From NCBI GenBank assembly GCA_002356455.1, contig AP017968.1, forward strand, positions 1,178,001 to 1,242,000: a stretch of 64,000 nucleotides of DNA, read 5' to 3'. The notes under the pieces were generated by a model. It had not been told where the DNA came from. It ran no database searches and was given only the letters and a program-made list of their open reading frames with translations. Below are positions 20,400-30,028 of the stretch, piece after piece; position 1 is the stretch's first letter; every line of letters starts with the position of its first letter. The translations under genes and the position numbers were made by a program. Source of the stretch: Fusobacterium varium (GTDB lineage Bacteria > Fusobacteriota > Fusobacteriia > Fusobacteriales > Fusobacteriaceae).

Positions 20400-21185
20400 A
20401 TGATTACAGTTTTTACACCTTCATATAACAGAAAAAATACACTTTTAAGACTTTATGAAAGCCTTAAAAGACAAACTGTAAAAGAATTTCAATGGATAGT
20501 TGTAGATGATGGGTCTAGTGATGGAACAAAAGAACTTATAGCAGAATTTATAAGAGAGAAAGTTATAGAGATTACCTATGAATTTCAAAAGAACAGTGGA
20601 AAAATGAGAGCTGTCAATCGTGGGGTACAATTAGCACAAGGGGAGTATTTTTTTATAGTTGATAGTGATGATTATATAGCAGATAATTGTATAGAGCTTA
20701 TAACAAAAGAAGCTAAAAATCTTCCTGAAAATTTAGGTGGTATGATTTTTAGAAAAATAGATATAACAAGTGGAAAAATAACAGGAAAACCATATCCAGA
20801 ATACAGAATAGATTCATCACCAATAGAAATGGTATATAAATTGGGAATAGTTGGAGATAAAGCTGAAGTGTTTAAAACTAATATTCTTCAAAAGAATCCT
20901 TTTAAGGAATTTGAAGGAGAAAAATTTATTCCAGAAGCTAGTGTGTGGGTTAAAATAGGTGAAGAATATAAAATGAGGTATATAGATGAAGGAATATATT
21001 TTTTTGAGTATTTAGAGGATGGATATACTAAAAATTTCAATACTCTTATAAAAAAGAATCCAAATGGATTTGAATTTTATTATAGAGAGATGTTGAGGTA
21101 TAATCTTCCTTTATCCAATAAAATAAAATTTTTAATAAGACTTATCCAAAGCAAGTACTATAAATTTACAGGAGGAAATAAATGA
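20400..21185 (+). CDS. Family 2 glycosyltransferase
   Basis: 261 residues from the ATG at 20400, which follows the previous stop by one base and has AAGGAAGA upstream. An in-frame TTG at 20382 would overlap the upstream gene and is less likely. GT-A fold: TVFTPSYNRKNTLLRLYESL, VVDDGSSDGTKEL and the DSDD metal site (VDSDDYIADN). No membrane segment, so it is probably a cytoplasmic peripheral transferase adding one sugar to the lipid-linked repeat unit. Its end overlaps the next start by 4 bp (ATGA). Confidence 0.88.
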   Translation: MITVFTPSYNRKNTLLRLYESLKRQTVKEFQWIVVDDGSSDGTKELIAEFIREKVIEITYEFQKNSGKMRAVNRGVQLAQGEYFFIVDSDDYIADNCIELITKEAKNLPENLGGMIFRKIDITSGKITGKPYPEYRIDSSPIEMVYKLGIVGDKAEVFKTNILQKNPFKEFEGEKFIPEASVWVKIGEEYKMRYIDEGIYFFEYLEDGYTKNFNTLIKKNPNGFEFYYREMLRYNLPLSNKIKFLIRLIQSKYYKFTGGNK

Positions 21186-22270
21186 AAATACTTCATATAA
21201 TAACTTCTTTGGAATTGGGAGGAGCTGAAAAACTTCTTACAGAATTACTTCCAGCACAAAAAAAATATGGATATGCAGTAGAACTTATGATATTGAGTGA
21301 TATAAATGCAGTATTTAAAAAAGATTTAGAAGAAAAAGGAATAAAAATATATGTATCTAAATATAATTCTAAAAAATCACCATTAAATATTTTTGAAATA
21401 AATGGAAAAGTAAAAACAGGAAACTATGATATAGTTCATGTACATCTGGTTCATGCACAATACTGGACTAGAATGGCAAAATTACTTGATAACAATAAGA
21501 ATAGAAGATATCTGACTACAGAACATAGTACATCAAATAGAAGAAGAAATAATAAACTTTTAGGAGTAATGGATAAGTTTATTTTTAATGGATATGATGA
21601 AATAGTAAGCATATCAAATGCTACAGAGAAGAGTTTATATAGCTGGGTAGGTGGAAAAAAAGAAAAATATGCAGTTATTCCTAATGGAGTAGATTTAAGT
21701 ATATTTGAAAATTCTTTTTCTATTCCAAGAGATGAAATTGGAACAGAGATGGAAGATATAATTTTAATGATGGTTTCAAGATTTCATGAGTCAAAAAATC
21801 ATAAAGGAGTAATTGAGGCTTTAGAATATCTTCCTGAAAAGTATAAAATAGTATTTGTAGGGGATGGAATATTAGAGGAAGATGCGAAAAATTATGCAAA
21901 GGAAAAAAAATTAGAATCAAGAGTAAGATTTCTAGGAAAAAGAAGAGATATTCCTAATCTTTTAAAAACAGCTGATATAATTATACAGTTTTCATTTTTT
22001 GAAGGGTTTGGAATAACTGCTGTAGAAGGAATGGCCTCTGGAAAACCTGTAATAGCAAGTGATGTTCCTGGTTTGGCCAATGTAGTTTCTGGTGGAGGAA
22101 TTATATGTCCAAATGATTCAAAAAAATTAGCAGAAGTAATATTAAGTTTGGAAGACAGAAAATTATATAATCATACAGCTGAGATGTGCTTGAAAAAAAG
22201 TAAAGAGTACAGCATAGAAAATAGTGCAGGAGAGTATATAAAATTATATAGGGAGATTTTAGAGAGATAA
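21182..22270 (+). CDS. Family 4 glycosyltransferase
   Basis: 362 residues, GT-B fold. N-terminal MKILHIITSLELGGAEKLL and a C-terminal glycosyl transferase group 1 domain with the EX7E-type region FSFFEGFGITAVEGMASGKPVI. Start overlaps the preceding stop by 4 bp, with AGGAGG upstream, which indicates translational coupling. It adds a sugar to the undecaprenyl-linked unit; donor and acceptor unknown. Confidence 0.88.
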   Translation: MKILHIITSLELGGAEKLLTELLPAQKKYGYAVELMILSDINAVFKKDLEEKGIKIYVSKYNSKKSPLNIFEINGKVKTGNYDIVHVHLVHAQYWTRMAKLLDNNKNRRYLTTEHSTSNRRRNNKLLGVMDKFIFNGYDEIVSISNATEKSLYSWVGGKKEKYAVIPNGVDLSIFENSFSIPRDEIGTEMEDIILMMVSRFHESKNHKGVIEALEYLPEKYKIVFVGDGILEEDAKNYAKEKKLESRVRFLGKRRDIPNLLKTADIIIQFSFFEGFGITAVEGMASGKPVIASDVPGLANVVSGGGIICPNDSKKLAEVILSLEDRKLYNHTAEMCLKKSKEYSIENSAGEYIKLYREILER

Positions 22271-22271
22271 A

Positions 22272-23471
22272 ATGATGATATATTTTATAATATTAGGAAT
22301 TCTTGGCATAGGCAGCTTGGTTGATATATTAATTTTAAATGAAAGAGTAAAAAAAGTATTATATATTCTTTCAATATTGATGTTGGTTGTATTCTTTGGA
22401 ACGAGAGGTTATCTTGGTTATGACTGGTATTCATATAAACCTAATTTTGAAAAAACAGATAATATTTTACAAGTGCTTTCTGGAAACTATAAAAATATAT
22501 TCTATTCAGGATATGAGATTGGATTTCAATTATATTCAAGTATAGTAAAAGCTTTTTCATCTAATTATTTAGTCTTTAATTTTGTGAATACTGTTACTGA
22601 CTTTCTTTTAATATATTTTATATTTAAAAGATATTCTAAATATCCAATATTTGTATTATTTTTATATTTTGGAATACATGGGATAGCTTTGGAAATGGAT
22701 ATGATGAGGAATATAAAAAGTATACTACTGTTTTTATGCTCAATAAAATATATTGAAGACAGAAAACCAATAGTATTTATTGCTTTAAATGTGTTGGGAA
22801 TGATGTTTCACAGCAGTTCTCTAATATATTTTCCAATGTATTTTATATTGAATGTAAAATGGAATAGGAAATTTATAATGGGACTTTTTGTTTTAGGAAA
22901 TATTTATTATATATCAAATGTTAGATTAATAATTAATGGAGTAAGAATGTTTGGCAGTTATCTTCCTGGAGGAATAGGCCAGAAAATAGCTGGCTATCTT
23001 TCTATAATACCAGGAGATTTTCCGTTAGGATTCTCACTTTTTTATGTTGAAAGAATAGTAATATTTTTACTAGTATATTTTGCAGGTTACCAATTAATGA
23101 ATAAAAGATATGGAAATATATTTTTAAATAGTATTTATATATCTGTATTCATGTTTTTGTTTACCTCTGAACTTTCAGTTATATCATTGAGAATTGGAAT
23201 ACTTTTTATTTATTCTTACTGGTTTATAATACCTATGCTTATAGAAAAAACTATGGCCCCTGCTGCAAAAATAGCGGTCATTTTGCTGGCAGCTTTTATA
23301 TGTTATTTCAGAGTAAATAATCAATTGAATTTTATAGGAAATAGAGATATTTATATTTATGAAAATATATTTTTTAAGCATAGAAGTGCTGATGAAAAAT
23401 GGGAGAAAGTAGAAGAAGCAGCAAAATATAAAAATGAAGGACATGGAAAAGAAATATCATTATTATTTTAA
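22272..23471 (+). CDS. EpsG/Wzy-type polysaccharide polymerase
   Basis: 399 residues with about 10-11 hydrophobic segments. The motif RGYLGYDWYSYKPNF (about 45-59) is the R-x3-G-x-D-x2-x-Y signature of the EpsG family. In the O-antigen/capsule Wzy-dependent route this inner-membrane protein joins repeat units on the periplasmic side. The operon contains a Wzx flippase and an initiating transferase, so a polymerase is expected and no other candidate is present. Identification is by topology, motif and context, since polymerases diverge strongly. Confidence 0.8.
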   Translation: MMIYFIILGILGIGSLVDILILNERVKKVLYILSILMLVVFFGTRGYLGYDWYSYKPNFEKTDNILQVLSGNYKNIFYSGYEIGFQLYSSIVKAFSSNYLVFNFVNTVTDFLLIYFIFKRYSKYPIFVLFLYFGIHGIALEMDMMRNIKSILLFLCSIKYIEDRKPIVFIALNVLGMMFHSSSLIYFPMYFILNVKWNRKFIMGLFVLGNIYYISNVRLIINGVRMFGSYLPGGIGQKIAGYLSIIPGDFPLGFSLFYVERIVIFLLVYFAGYQLMNKRYGNIFLNSIYISVFMFLFTSELSVISLRIGILFIYSYWFIIPMLIEKTMAPAAKIAVILLAAFICYFRVNNQLNFIGNRDIYIYENIFFKHRSADEKWEKVEEAAKYKNEGHGKEISLLF

Positions 23472-23491
23472 AAATATCAAAGGAAGGAATT

Positions 23492-24601
23492 ATGAAAATA
23501 CTTTTTGTAGCTAACTATATGTGGGACATATATATTTTTAGGGGAGGATTATTAAAAGCATTGGTAGCTGATGGACATAATGTTATAGCAGCAGCTCCTG
23601 ATGATGGAAGAATAGATATGGAAAAAGTTATACCTGGATTAAAATCTGTATCTATTACTCTTAATAAAAGAGGGATAAATCCTGTGGAAGACATGAAATT
23701 GACATATGATTTGTATAAACTATACAGAAGAGAAAATCCAGATATAATATTTCATTATACAATTAAGCCTAATATATATGGAAGTATAGCTGCTAAAATA
23801 GCTAAAAAGAAATCAGTAGCAATATTGACAGGGCTAGGGTATTCCTTTGTAAAAGGAGGTCTTATTTCAAAATTAGCAATCATTTTATATAGATTTTCGT
23901 TAAAGTTTTCAAGAGAAATATGGGTTTTAAATTCAGATGACAAAGAAACTCTTATTAAAAGCAGAATTGGAAATAGAGAAAAAGTATTTATTTTACCTGG
24001 AGAAGGAACAGATTGTGAGAGATTCAGACCATTGCCTATGGATAGAAAAGATGATAGAACTATATTTCTTATGGTGGCTAGAGCTTTTTTTGATAAAGGC
24101 TTCAAAGAATATGAGGAAGCTGCAAGAGTATTAAGAAAAAAATATAGAGATAAAGTTGAATTTCAATTTTTGGGAGCATTGGGAGGAGAGGCTGTATCTG
24201 GAATAACTGAAGAATATATGAAAAAACTTCAAGAGGAAAAAGTCATAAATTATCTTGGAACAGTTAATTATCCTGAAAATGTGATAAAAGAAATAGATTG
24301 TTTGGTTCTTCCATCTTACAGAGAGGGAATATCAAAAGTTTTGATGGAAGGGGCTGCTATGAAGAGGCCGATAATAGCAACTAATGTCACAGGATGCAAA
24401 GAAATAGTTGATGATGGAAAAAATGGCTATTTGGTAAATGTGAAAGACAGCATTGATCTTGCTGAAAAAATGGAAAGATTTATTCTAATGTCTAAAGAGG
24501 AAAGAAAAGAGATGGGGAAAAAAGGCAGAGAAAAAATACTAAGGGAATTTGATGAAAAAATAATAATAGATATTTATAGAAAGAAAATTTCAGAATTATA
24601 A
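23492..24601 (+). CDS. Family 4 glycosyltransferase
   Basis: 369 residues, GT-B fold. The N-terminal domain FVANYMWDIYIFRGGLLKAL with IIFHYTIKPNIYGSIAA and LTGLGYSF resembles the PglA/EpsD-like subgroup that extends undecaprenyl-PP-linked amino sugars. The C-terminal nucleotide-sugar domain carries SYREGISKVLMEGAAMKRPII. AAAGGAAGG lies upstream. It is the fourth transferase of the operon, counting the initiating enzyme. Confidence 0.88.
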   Translation: MKILFVANYMWDIYIFRGGLLKALVADGHNVIAAAPDDGRIDMEKVIPGLKSVSITLNKRGINPVEDMKLTYDLYKLYRRENPDIIFHYTIKPNIYGSIAAKIAKKKSVAILTGLGYSFVKGGLISKLAIILYRFSLKFSREIWVLNSDDKETLIKSRIGNREKVFILPGEGTDCERFRPLPMDRKDDRTIFLMVARAFFDKGFKEYEEAARVLRKKYRDKVEFQFLGALGGEAVSGITEEYMKKLQEEKVINYLGTVNYPENVIKEIDCLVLPSYREGISKVLMEGAAMKRPIIATNVTGCKEIVDDGKNGYLVNVKDSIDLAEKMERFILMSKEERKEMGKKGREKILREFDEKIIIDIYRKKISEL

Positions 24602-24613
24602 AAGGAGAAAAGG

Positions 24614-25603
24614 ATGGAGCTGAGTATAATTGTTCCAATATACAATGTAGAAGATTATTTGGAAGAATGTCTGAAAAGCCTGTATAATATAAAAAATATA
24701 AAACTGGAAATAATATTGGTAAATGATGGATCGAAAGATAACAGTTTTAAAATTATGGAAAAATTTAAAGAGATATATCCAGAAAGAACTGTTTTGATAG
24801 ATAAAAAAAATGGAGGACTTTCTTCTGCAAGAAATACAGGAATAAAAGTTGCTGCTGGAGAATATATATCCTTTATAGATAGTGATGATTTTGTAGACAG
24901 TGATGAATTTGAAAAATTTTTTAGAGAAGGACAAAAAGATAAACTAGATGTTATGGTTGGAAACATGAGATATTATACTTCTGAAAAAACAGGAGATTCT
25001 CTATTCAGATCTGATATAATAAAAAATAGTGGAGTAGTGAATGGAACTGATTTTTTCTGGAATCTTTTTCAAAAGCCTAAATGTTTTAGAGAGGAAGTTG
25101 TAGATGATATATACAAAAGAGAATTTTTATTAAAAAACAATATCTGGTTTAATGAAAATATAGTTCATGAAGATAGTGAATTTACTCCTCTGGTGTATTT
25201 AAAAGCTGAAAAAGTTAAATATATTGATAGAGCTTTTTATTTTTATAGACAAAGAACTGGCAGCATAATGAATAAGGTTTCAGAAAAAAGTATGATTTCC
25301 TTAGAAATGATATGTGAAAAATTTTTTATTGAATGTGATAACTTAGATTCTGCAAAGGGAAAAGAGGTATTATCTGCTCTTATACTTAGTTTTTATTCTG
25401 TAGTTGTATATAAAAGATATAATGGAGCAGGTGACTGGAAAAGAGTTCATAAAAGATATAAAGAACTTTACAGAGAATTGAAAAATAATAAAAAATTTGA
25501 CCTTGAAGAATTTCTCTTATCTTTTTCAGTTTTTATCCCTAATATGCTTAGAAAATTTTTAGGAAAACAAATAACAAATGTTCAGAAAATACCAAAATTT
25601 TAA
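24614..25603 (+). CDS. Family 2 glycosyltransferase (EpsJ-like)
   Basis: 329 residues. GT-A fold: SIIVPIYNVEDYLEECLKSL, LVNDGSKDNS, KKNGGLSSARNTG and FIDSDDFVD, which bears the DxD-type metal site. The C-terminal 150 residues are helical and probably form the acceptor region. AAAGGAGAAAAGG precedes the ATG, 12 bp after the previous gene. Peripheral inner-membrane transferase of the glycan operon. Confidence 0.9.
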   Translation: MELSIIVPIYNVEDYLEECLKSLYNIKNIKLEIILVNDGSKDNSFKIMEKFKEIYPERTVLIDKKNGGLSSARNTGIKVAAGEYISFIDSDDFVDSDEFEKFFREGQKDKLDVMVGNMRYYTSEKTGDSLFRSDIIKNSGVVNGTDFFWNLFQKPKCFREEVVDDIYKREFLLKNNIWFNENIVHEDSEFTPLVYLKAEKVKYIDRAFYFYRQRTGSIMNKVSEKSMISLEMICEKFFIECDNLDSAKGKEVLSALILSFYSVVVYKRYNGAGDWKRVHKRYKELYRELKNNKKFDLEEFLLSFSVFIPNMLRKFLGKQITNVQKIPKF

Positions 25604-25619
25604 AGAAAAAGGAGAATGT

Positions 25620-26408
25620 ATGATACCTAAAAAACTACATTATATATGGCTTGGAAATAATTCAAAGCCAAATTTGATGGATATATGTATCAATTCTTGG
25701 AGGGAAAAACTTCCAGATTATGAAATTATAGAATGGAATGAGAGTAATTTAGATTTTGAAAATGAAATAAATAGTAATACTTTTTTGAAAGAGTGTCTGG
25801 AAAGAAAACTCTGGGCTTTTTTATCTGATTATTTTAGAATGAAGGTTTTATATGAAAATGGAGGTATTTATTTAGATACTGATATGCAGATTATAAAAAG
25901 TCTAGATGAATTTTTAAAAGATGACTTTTTCATTGGATTAGAAAGTGAAGATGTAATAAGTGCAGGAATAATAGGAGCAGTACCACATAATGAAGTAGTA
26001 AAAGATATAATGAATTTTTATAAGCAAGATATATGGAATGAACCTATTTATACAATTCCGTCTATAATAACAAGAGTATTAAAGAAAAAATATTCTTTTG
26101 AATTAAAAAATGAAATAATAAGTATTAAAGATGGAGATATAAAGATATATCCATCTAATTATTTTTATCCTTATCATTTTACAGAAGAGTTTCAATATTC
26201 TAAAATAACTGAAAAAACTTATGGAATACATTGGTGGGGAAAAAGCTGGGGAAAGAAGAAAGATTTAAAAAAATTATATTTTCTTGAATTTAAACATTTC
26301 AGAGGAATAAAAAAAATATTGGTAAATATTCTTATCTATACAGGAATGCTAAAGTTTGTTAAGGAATGGAAAATACTGAAAATAGCTAATAGAAAGATTA
26401 ATTTTTAA
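25620..26408 (+). CDS. Glycosyltransferase with DxD sugar-binding region (GT32-like)
   Basis: 262 residues from the ATG at 25620, chosen because AAAGGAG lies 4-10 bases upstream; an ATG at 25578 would overlap the previous gene and lacks such a site. It starts with the family opening IPKKLHYIWLG, and the catalytic DTD metal motif follows in GGIYLDTDMQI (about residue 86). A C-terminal YGIHWWGKSW motif is typical of GT32-like capsular transferases (Och1/TcdB-type core). It adds a sugar to the repeat unit. Confidence 0.88.
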   Translation: MIPKKLHYIWLGNNSKPNLMDICINSWREKLPDYEIIEWNESNLDFENEINSNTFLKECLERKLWAFLSDYFRMKVLYENGGIYLDTDMQIIKSLDEFLKDDFFIGLESEDVISAGIIGAVPHNEVVKDIMNFYKQDIWNEPIYTIPSIITRVLKKKYSFELKNEIISIKDGDIKIYPSNYFYPYHFTEEFQYSKITEKTYGIHWWGKSWGKKKDLKKLYFLEFKHFRGIKKILVNILIYTGMLKFVKEWKILKIANRKINF

Positions 26409-26419
26409 AGGAATGAAAA

Positions 26420-27748
26420 ATGAATAGATTAAAAAATTTACTGCAAGATAAACTGGTAAGAAATTTTCTCAATATATTCAGTGGAGATGCCATTGGATCA
26501 GTACTTTCAATTGTTTCTATATCTTTTGTGACAAAAGGTATAGGAATGGAGAAATATGGTTTTATAGTTTTGATACAGGGAATAGCTTCGTTGGTAGATG
26601 GAATATTTAATTTTCAATCATGGCAGGGATTTATAAAATTTTTTCCAGCAGCAAAAGATGATGATGGCGAAGTAAAAAAACTTATAAAATTTAGTTATAT
26701 TCTGGATATAGTGACCGCACTAATAGCTTTTATCATATTAAATTCAGCAGGAATGCTGATAAAGAAAATTTATAACTTTACTCCTCAGGAAATGTTTTTA
26801 TTAGTAATATTTTCTTTTTATATAATTTTTAATATACAAGGAACACCTGTTGGTATATTAAGAAGTTTTGATAGATTTGATATGTTGAGAAACCAAAGAG
26901 TGATAACTTCAATATATAATTTTATTATGCTAGGAGTTGGGTTTTATCTGAAACTGGATTTAGGATATTTTGTTTTTGTATATCTTTCATCAAATATATT
27001 AAATGGGTTACTAATAAATATTTTTGCAATAATAGTGTTGAAAAAAAGAAAACTACTTGGATTTATTTTTCAAAAGTCCAGTTTTAATAAAGAATTTTTT
27101 AAATTTACTTGTCTTACTAATGTAAATTCAAGTTTGGACATACCAGTACAATATTTTGATAATCTTTTGATAGGAAAAATGTTATCATTGGAGCAGTTGG
27201 GAATATATAAAATTTGTAAAACAGTAGCTATTGTACTTGATAAAGTGGGGACTCCTATTTATCAAACATTATATCCGTATTTTTGTGAAACAATTGCAAG
27301 AAAAGATGTTAAGGAAGTATTTAGAAAATTTTTGAAAGTATCTGCTCTTCTTTTAGGTGTATGTACTATAATGGTAGTAGGGCTAAATGTAGTAGGCTTT
27401 TATCTTTTTTCACAATTTTTCAGCAAACTTGTATTAAATTATAAATTTGAAATAAATTTATATATTATAATGAAATCTTTGGGAACAGTGTTTATAGCAG
27501 TCCATCCTCTTTTTCTGTCATTAGGATATATAAAAGTAGAAACAAGAATAATTTTTATAGCTAATCTGATATATATGGGAGTTTTATTTCCTTTGATAAA
27601 AAATTATGGATTGAGTGGAGTAATTGCAGCTTATGGAGTACAGGTTGTATTGATTGTTGGAATGAAAATGTGGTATATTCTTTCTAAGAGAGAAAAAATA
27701 TCTTTTGAAAATCAAGATCAGGACAGCAGTAATGACTATTATAATTAA
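26420..27748 (+). CDS. Wzx-type oligosaccharide flippase
   Basis: 442 residues with about 12 hydrophobic helices over the whole length. The N-terminus (SGDAIGSVLSIVSISFVTKGIG) and general layout match the polysaccharide transporter branch of the MOP superfamily. It moves the undecaprenyl-PP-linked repeat unit to the periplasmic face, where the EpsG/Wzy protein polymerises it. It is the last gene of the operon and is followed by a strong terminator. Confidence 0.88.
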   Translation: MNRLKNLLQDKLVRNFLNIFSGDAIGSVLSIVSISFVTKGIGMEKYGFIVLIQGIASLVDGIFNFQSWQGFIKFFPAAKDDDGEVKKLIKFSYILDIVTALIAFIILNSAGMLIKKIYNFTPQEMFLLVIFSFYIIFNIQGTPVGILRSFDRFDMLRNQRVITSIYNFIMLGVGFYLKLDLGYFVFVYLSSNILNGLLINIFAIIVLKKRKLLGFIFQKSSFNKEFFKFTCLTNVNSSLDIPVQYFDNLLIGKMLSLEQLGIYKICKTVAIVLDKVGTPIYQTLYPYFCETIARKDVKEVFRKFLKVSALLLGVCTIMVVGLNVVGFYLFSQFFSKLVLNYKFEINLYIIMKSLGTVFIAVHPLFLSLGYIKVETRIIFIANLIYMGVLFPLIKNYGLSGVIAAYGVQVVLIVGMKMWYILSKREKISFENQDQDSSNDYYN

Positions 27749-27752
27749 AAGT

Positions 27753-27843
27753 AAAAAAGAGATTGACTAAAAAGTTAAGATAAATTTTAGAGATTTAAAA
27801 ATTTTCTAAAACTGTACTTTTCTTATAAGTCAATCTTCTTTTT
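27753..27843. terminator. Bidirectional terminator between glycan operon and sensor kinase
   Basis: Outer stem AAAAGAGATTGACT / AGTCAATCTTCTTTT with one bulged base. An inner hairpin TTTTAGA / TCTAAAA lies in its loop. A- and T-runs flank it, so it can serve both the plus-strand flippase and the minus-strand kinase gene. Confidence 0.75.
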
Positions 27844-29191
27844 ATTTTAGTGAAAAAGGTAAGGTTACATGTACAGTAGTTCCTTTATTTAGCTCACTTT
27901 TTATTTCAAGGTCACCTTTCAGAACTTCTATTATATTTTTAACAATTGATAATCCTAATCCATGACTTCCCATATTTCTGCTTCTTGCTTTATCGACTCT
28001 GAAAAATCTATCAAAAATATGTTCCAGATCTTCTTTGCTTATTCCAATACCATAATCTTTAATAGATATTGTAATATTATTACTTTGAGATATGGAGATA
28101 TCAATAGGGTTATTTAATCCATATTTCACAGCATTTTCTATTAAATTAAGAAAAAGCTGTTTTATAAGATAAGGATCAGAATAGATAACTGCATTGTTTG
28201 GACTAAAATTTATTTCCTGTTTTGGATATATTAATTTGAGATGTTCTATTATTTCCTCAATAACATTGGATACATATATCTTTTGGAAATCAAGACTGTC
28301 CTTATTGTCCTTAGCCAGAAATAATAGCTTAGTAACTAATGTACTCATATTTTTAGTTTCATCTTCGATAGAATCTAAAGATTCCATTAATATATTTTTA
28401 TCAGATGCACCCCATCTTTTTATTAAATCTACATATCCTCCAATTATAAAAATAGGAGTCTTAAGCTCATGAGAAGCACTGTTTACAAAATCTATCTGAG
28501 CATCAGTTTGTTTTTTTAATCTGCTGAGCATGTTTTTATATGAATGTATAATAGAAATAAATTCGATAAAGTTATTTTCTGTTTTTACATCAGTATCTAA
28601 AGAATCAAGATTGATTTTATTTGTTATCTCTTGAATATTTCTTAAAGGAGGAATAAATTTATTATAGAATTTTTTTGATATATAGATACCAATAACTAAA
28701 GTAAAGATAATCCATACACCTGCTATTCCTATAGCTCTAAAAAATATAAGTTTATCTCCCTTTAAATCTTTTATTATTTTTAAATCAATGGGATCAATTC
28801 CATTAATATAAATTGTTCTATGAAGAGATTGGTAATCATAGAAACCTATATTTTGTATTTCATCCTGATCTTTTAATTGTAATTCTTTTGGATAGATTTC
28901 ACTATTGGAGTATATTTTTCCCTGATAAGTGAATATAACAAAAACATTATCTATTTTGGGACATTCCTCTAAGGCTCCTTTAAATAACTCATCTATAGGA
29001 ATATTTTTTTCTAATTTTTCAGTAAATTCGTTTAATTCATAGTCTATAAATATGTTTGTTGTTGTTATATCTGCACTTGAAACTTTTATCATGTATGAAG
29101 CAAATATATAAAGAAGACCAAGACATGAAAATGAAAATATAAATACAAGAATATAATAACTTTTTTGGAGTTCATCAGATAATTTTTTCAT
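27842..29191 (-). CDS. Sensor histidine kinase
   Basis: 449 residues. Two membrane helices (about 13-35 and 148-168) bound an extracytoplasmic sensor of about 110 residues. Then come a linker, a HisKA dimerisation domain with phospho-acceptor His241 in NSASHELKTP, and the ATPase domain (NLIENAVKYG N-box, DYGIGI G1, FDRFFRVDKARS F-box, GSHGLGLSIV G2). It forms an operon with the response regulator just upstream (2 bp apart). The sensed signal is unknown. The position next to a lipid A modification-type operon suggests an envelope or cationic-peptide signal; this is inference. Confidence 0.93.
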   Translation of the reverse strand: MKKLSDELQKSYYILVFIFSFSCLGLLYIFASYMIKVSSADITTTNIFIDYELNEFTEKLEKNIPIDELFKGALEECPKIDNVFVIFTYQGKIYSNSEIYPKELQLKDQDEIQNIGFYDYQSLHRTIYINGIDPIDLKIIKDLKGDKLIFFRAIGIAGVWIIFTLVIGIYISKKFYNKFIPPLRNIQEITNKINLDSLDTDVKTENNFIEFISIIHSYKNMLSRLKKQTDAQIDFVNSASHELKTPIFIIGGYVDLIKRWGASDKNILMESLDSIEDETKNMSTLVTKLLFLAKDNKDSLDFQKIYVSNVIEEIIEHLKLIYPKQEINFSPNNAVIYSDPYLIKQLFLNLIENAVKYGLNNPIDISISQSNNITISIKDYGIGISKEDLEHIFDRFFRVDKARSRNMGSHGLGLSIVKNIIEVLKGDLEIKSELNKGTTVHVTLPFSLK

Positions 29192-29193
29192 TT

Positions 29194-29880
29194 TTAACCT
29201 CTCTTTTCATCATCTTTTTTTAATACATATCCAAAACCTCTTACTGTATGAATAAACTTATTTTCATCATAATCAATTTTCTTTCTCAAAGCATTGATAT
29301 AGACATCAACTATTTTTTCTTCTCCCATATAGTCATATCCCCATACTTCATTAAGTATTTTTTCACGAGATACAACTAATTCTTTATTTAATAAAAGATA
29401 ATGAAAGAGATTATACTCGGTTTTAGTGAGAGAAATTTCTTTTTCATTTTTGTATAGAGCATTAGTTTTAAGGTCTAATTTTAATATATCATAATATATG
29501 TAATCTGTGTTAGTAAAATTAGATTTATTTCTTAAAGCAACCCTTATTCTTGCAAATAATTCTTCAATTTCAAAAGGTTTAGTAAGATAATCATCAGCTC
29601 CCATATCTAAAAGTTCTACTTTATTTAATGTTTGATCTTTAGCTGTAAGAACTATTATAGGAATATTAGAAGTTTTTCGTATTATTTTACACACTTCTTC
29701 TCCAGAAAATTTTGGCATCATAAGATCAAGAAGAATAATATCATAGAAGTTATTTTTAAATTTTTCTATTCCTTCTTCTCCATCTTGAGCAGTATCAACT
29801 GAGTATTTTTCATGTTCTAATTCAAGCTGCAGATATCTTCTTATTTTTTTTTCATCCTCTATTATCAAAATATTTTTCAT
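29194..29880 (-). CDS. OmpR/PhoB-family response regulator
   Basis: 228 residues. Receiver domain (1-115) with acidic pocket Glu8-Asp9, phospho-acceptor Asp52 in IILLDLMMP, Thr in VLTAKD and Lys in YLTKPF. A C-terminal winged helix follows (about 125-225: SLTKTEYNLFHYLLLN, REKILNEVWGYDY, VDVYINALRKKI, VRGFGYVL). Partner of the adjacent kinase. It is divergent from the operon starting at 30029, whose promoter region carries 11-bp-spaced direct repeats of the kind bound by this family. Confidence 0.94.
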   Translation of the reverse strand: MKNILIIEDEKKIRRYLQLELEHEKYSVDTAQDGEEGIEKFKNNFYDIILLDLMMPKFSGEEVCKIIRKTSNIPIIVLTAKDQTLNKVELLDMGADDYLTKPFEIEELFARIRVALRNKSNFTNTDYIYYDILKLDLKTNALYKNEKEISLTKTEYNLFHYLLLNKELVVSREKILNEVWGYDYMGEEKIVDVYINALRKKIDYDENKFIHTVRGFGYVLKKDDEKRG

Positions 29881-29962
29881 TTATTATACACCTCATATAA
29901 GATTATTAAGTATATTTTAGCACTAAAAAGTTAATATTTAGTAAAAAAAAAATAATATTTAT

Positions 29963-29996
29963 TTTTTACCATATTTTTACTTTTTAATTTTATTAT
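29963..29996 (+). promoter_or_regulatory. Candidate response-regulator box and promoter of the 30029 operon
   Basis: Direct repeat TTTTTAC (29963-29969) - 4 bp - TTTTTAC (29974-29980), period 11 bp, which overlaps the expected -35 position. A TATTAT -10 box (29991-29996) follows. OmpR-family activators bind 7-4-7 or 6-5-6 repeats at this position. The poor -35 fits an activator-dependent promoter. Repeats this AT-rich could also occur by chance. Confidence 0.45.
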
Positions 29997-30028
29997 AAAT
30001 ATGAAAGAGAAATAAGGAGGAATTAAAA

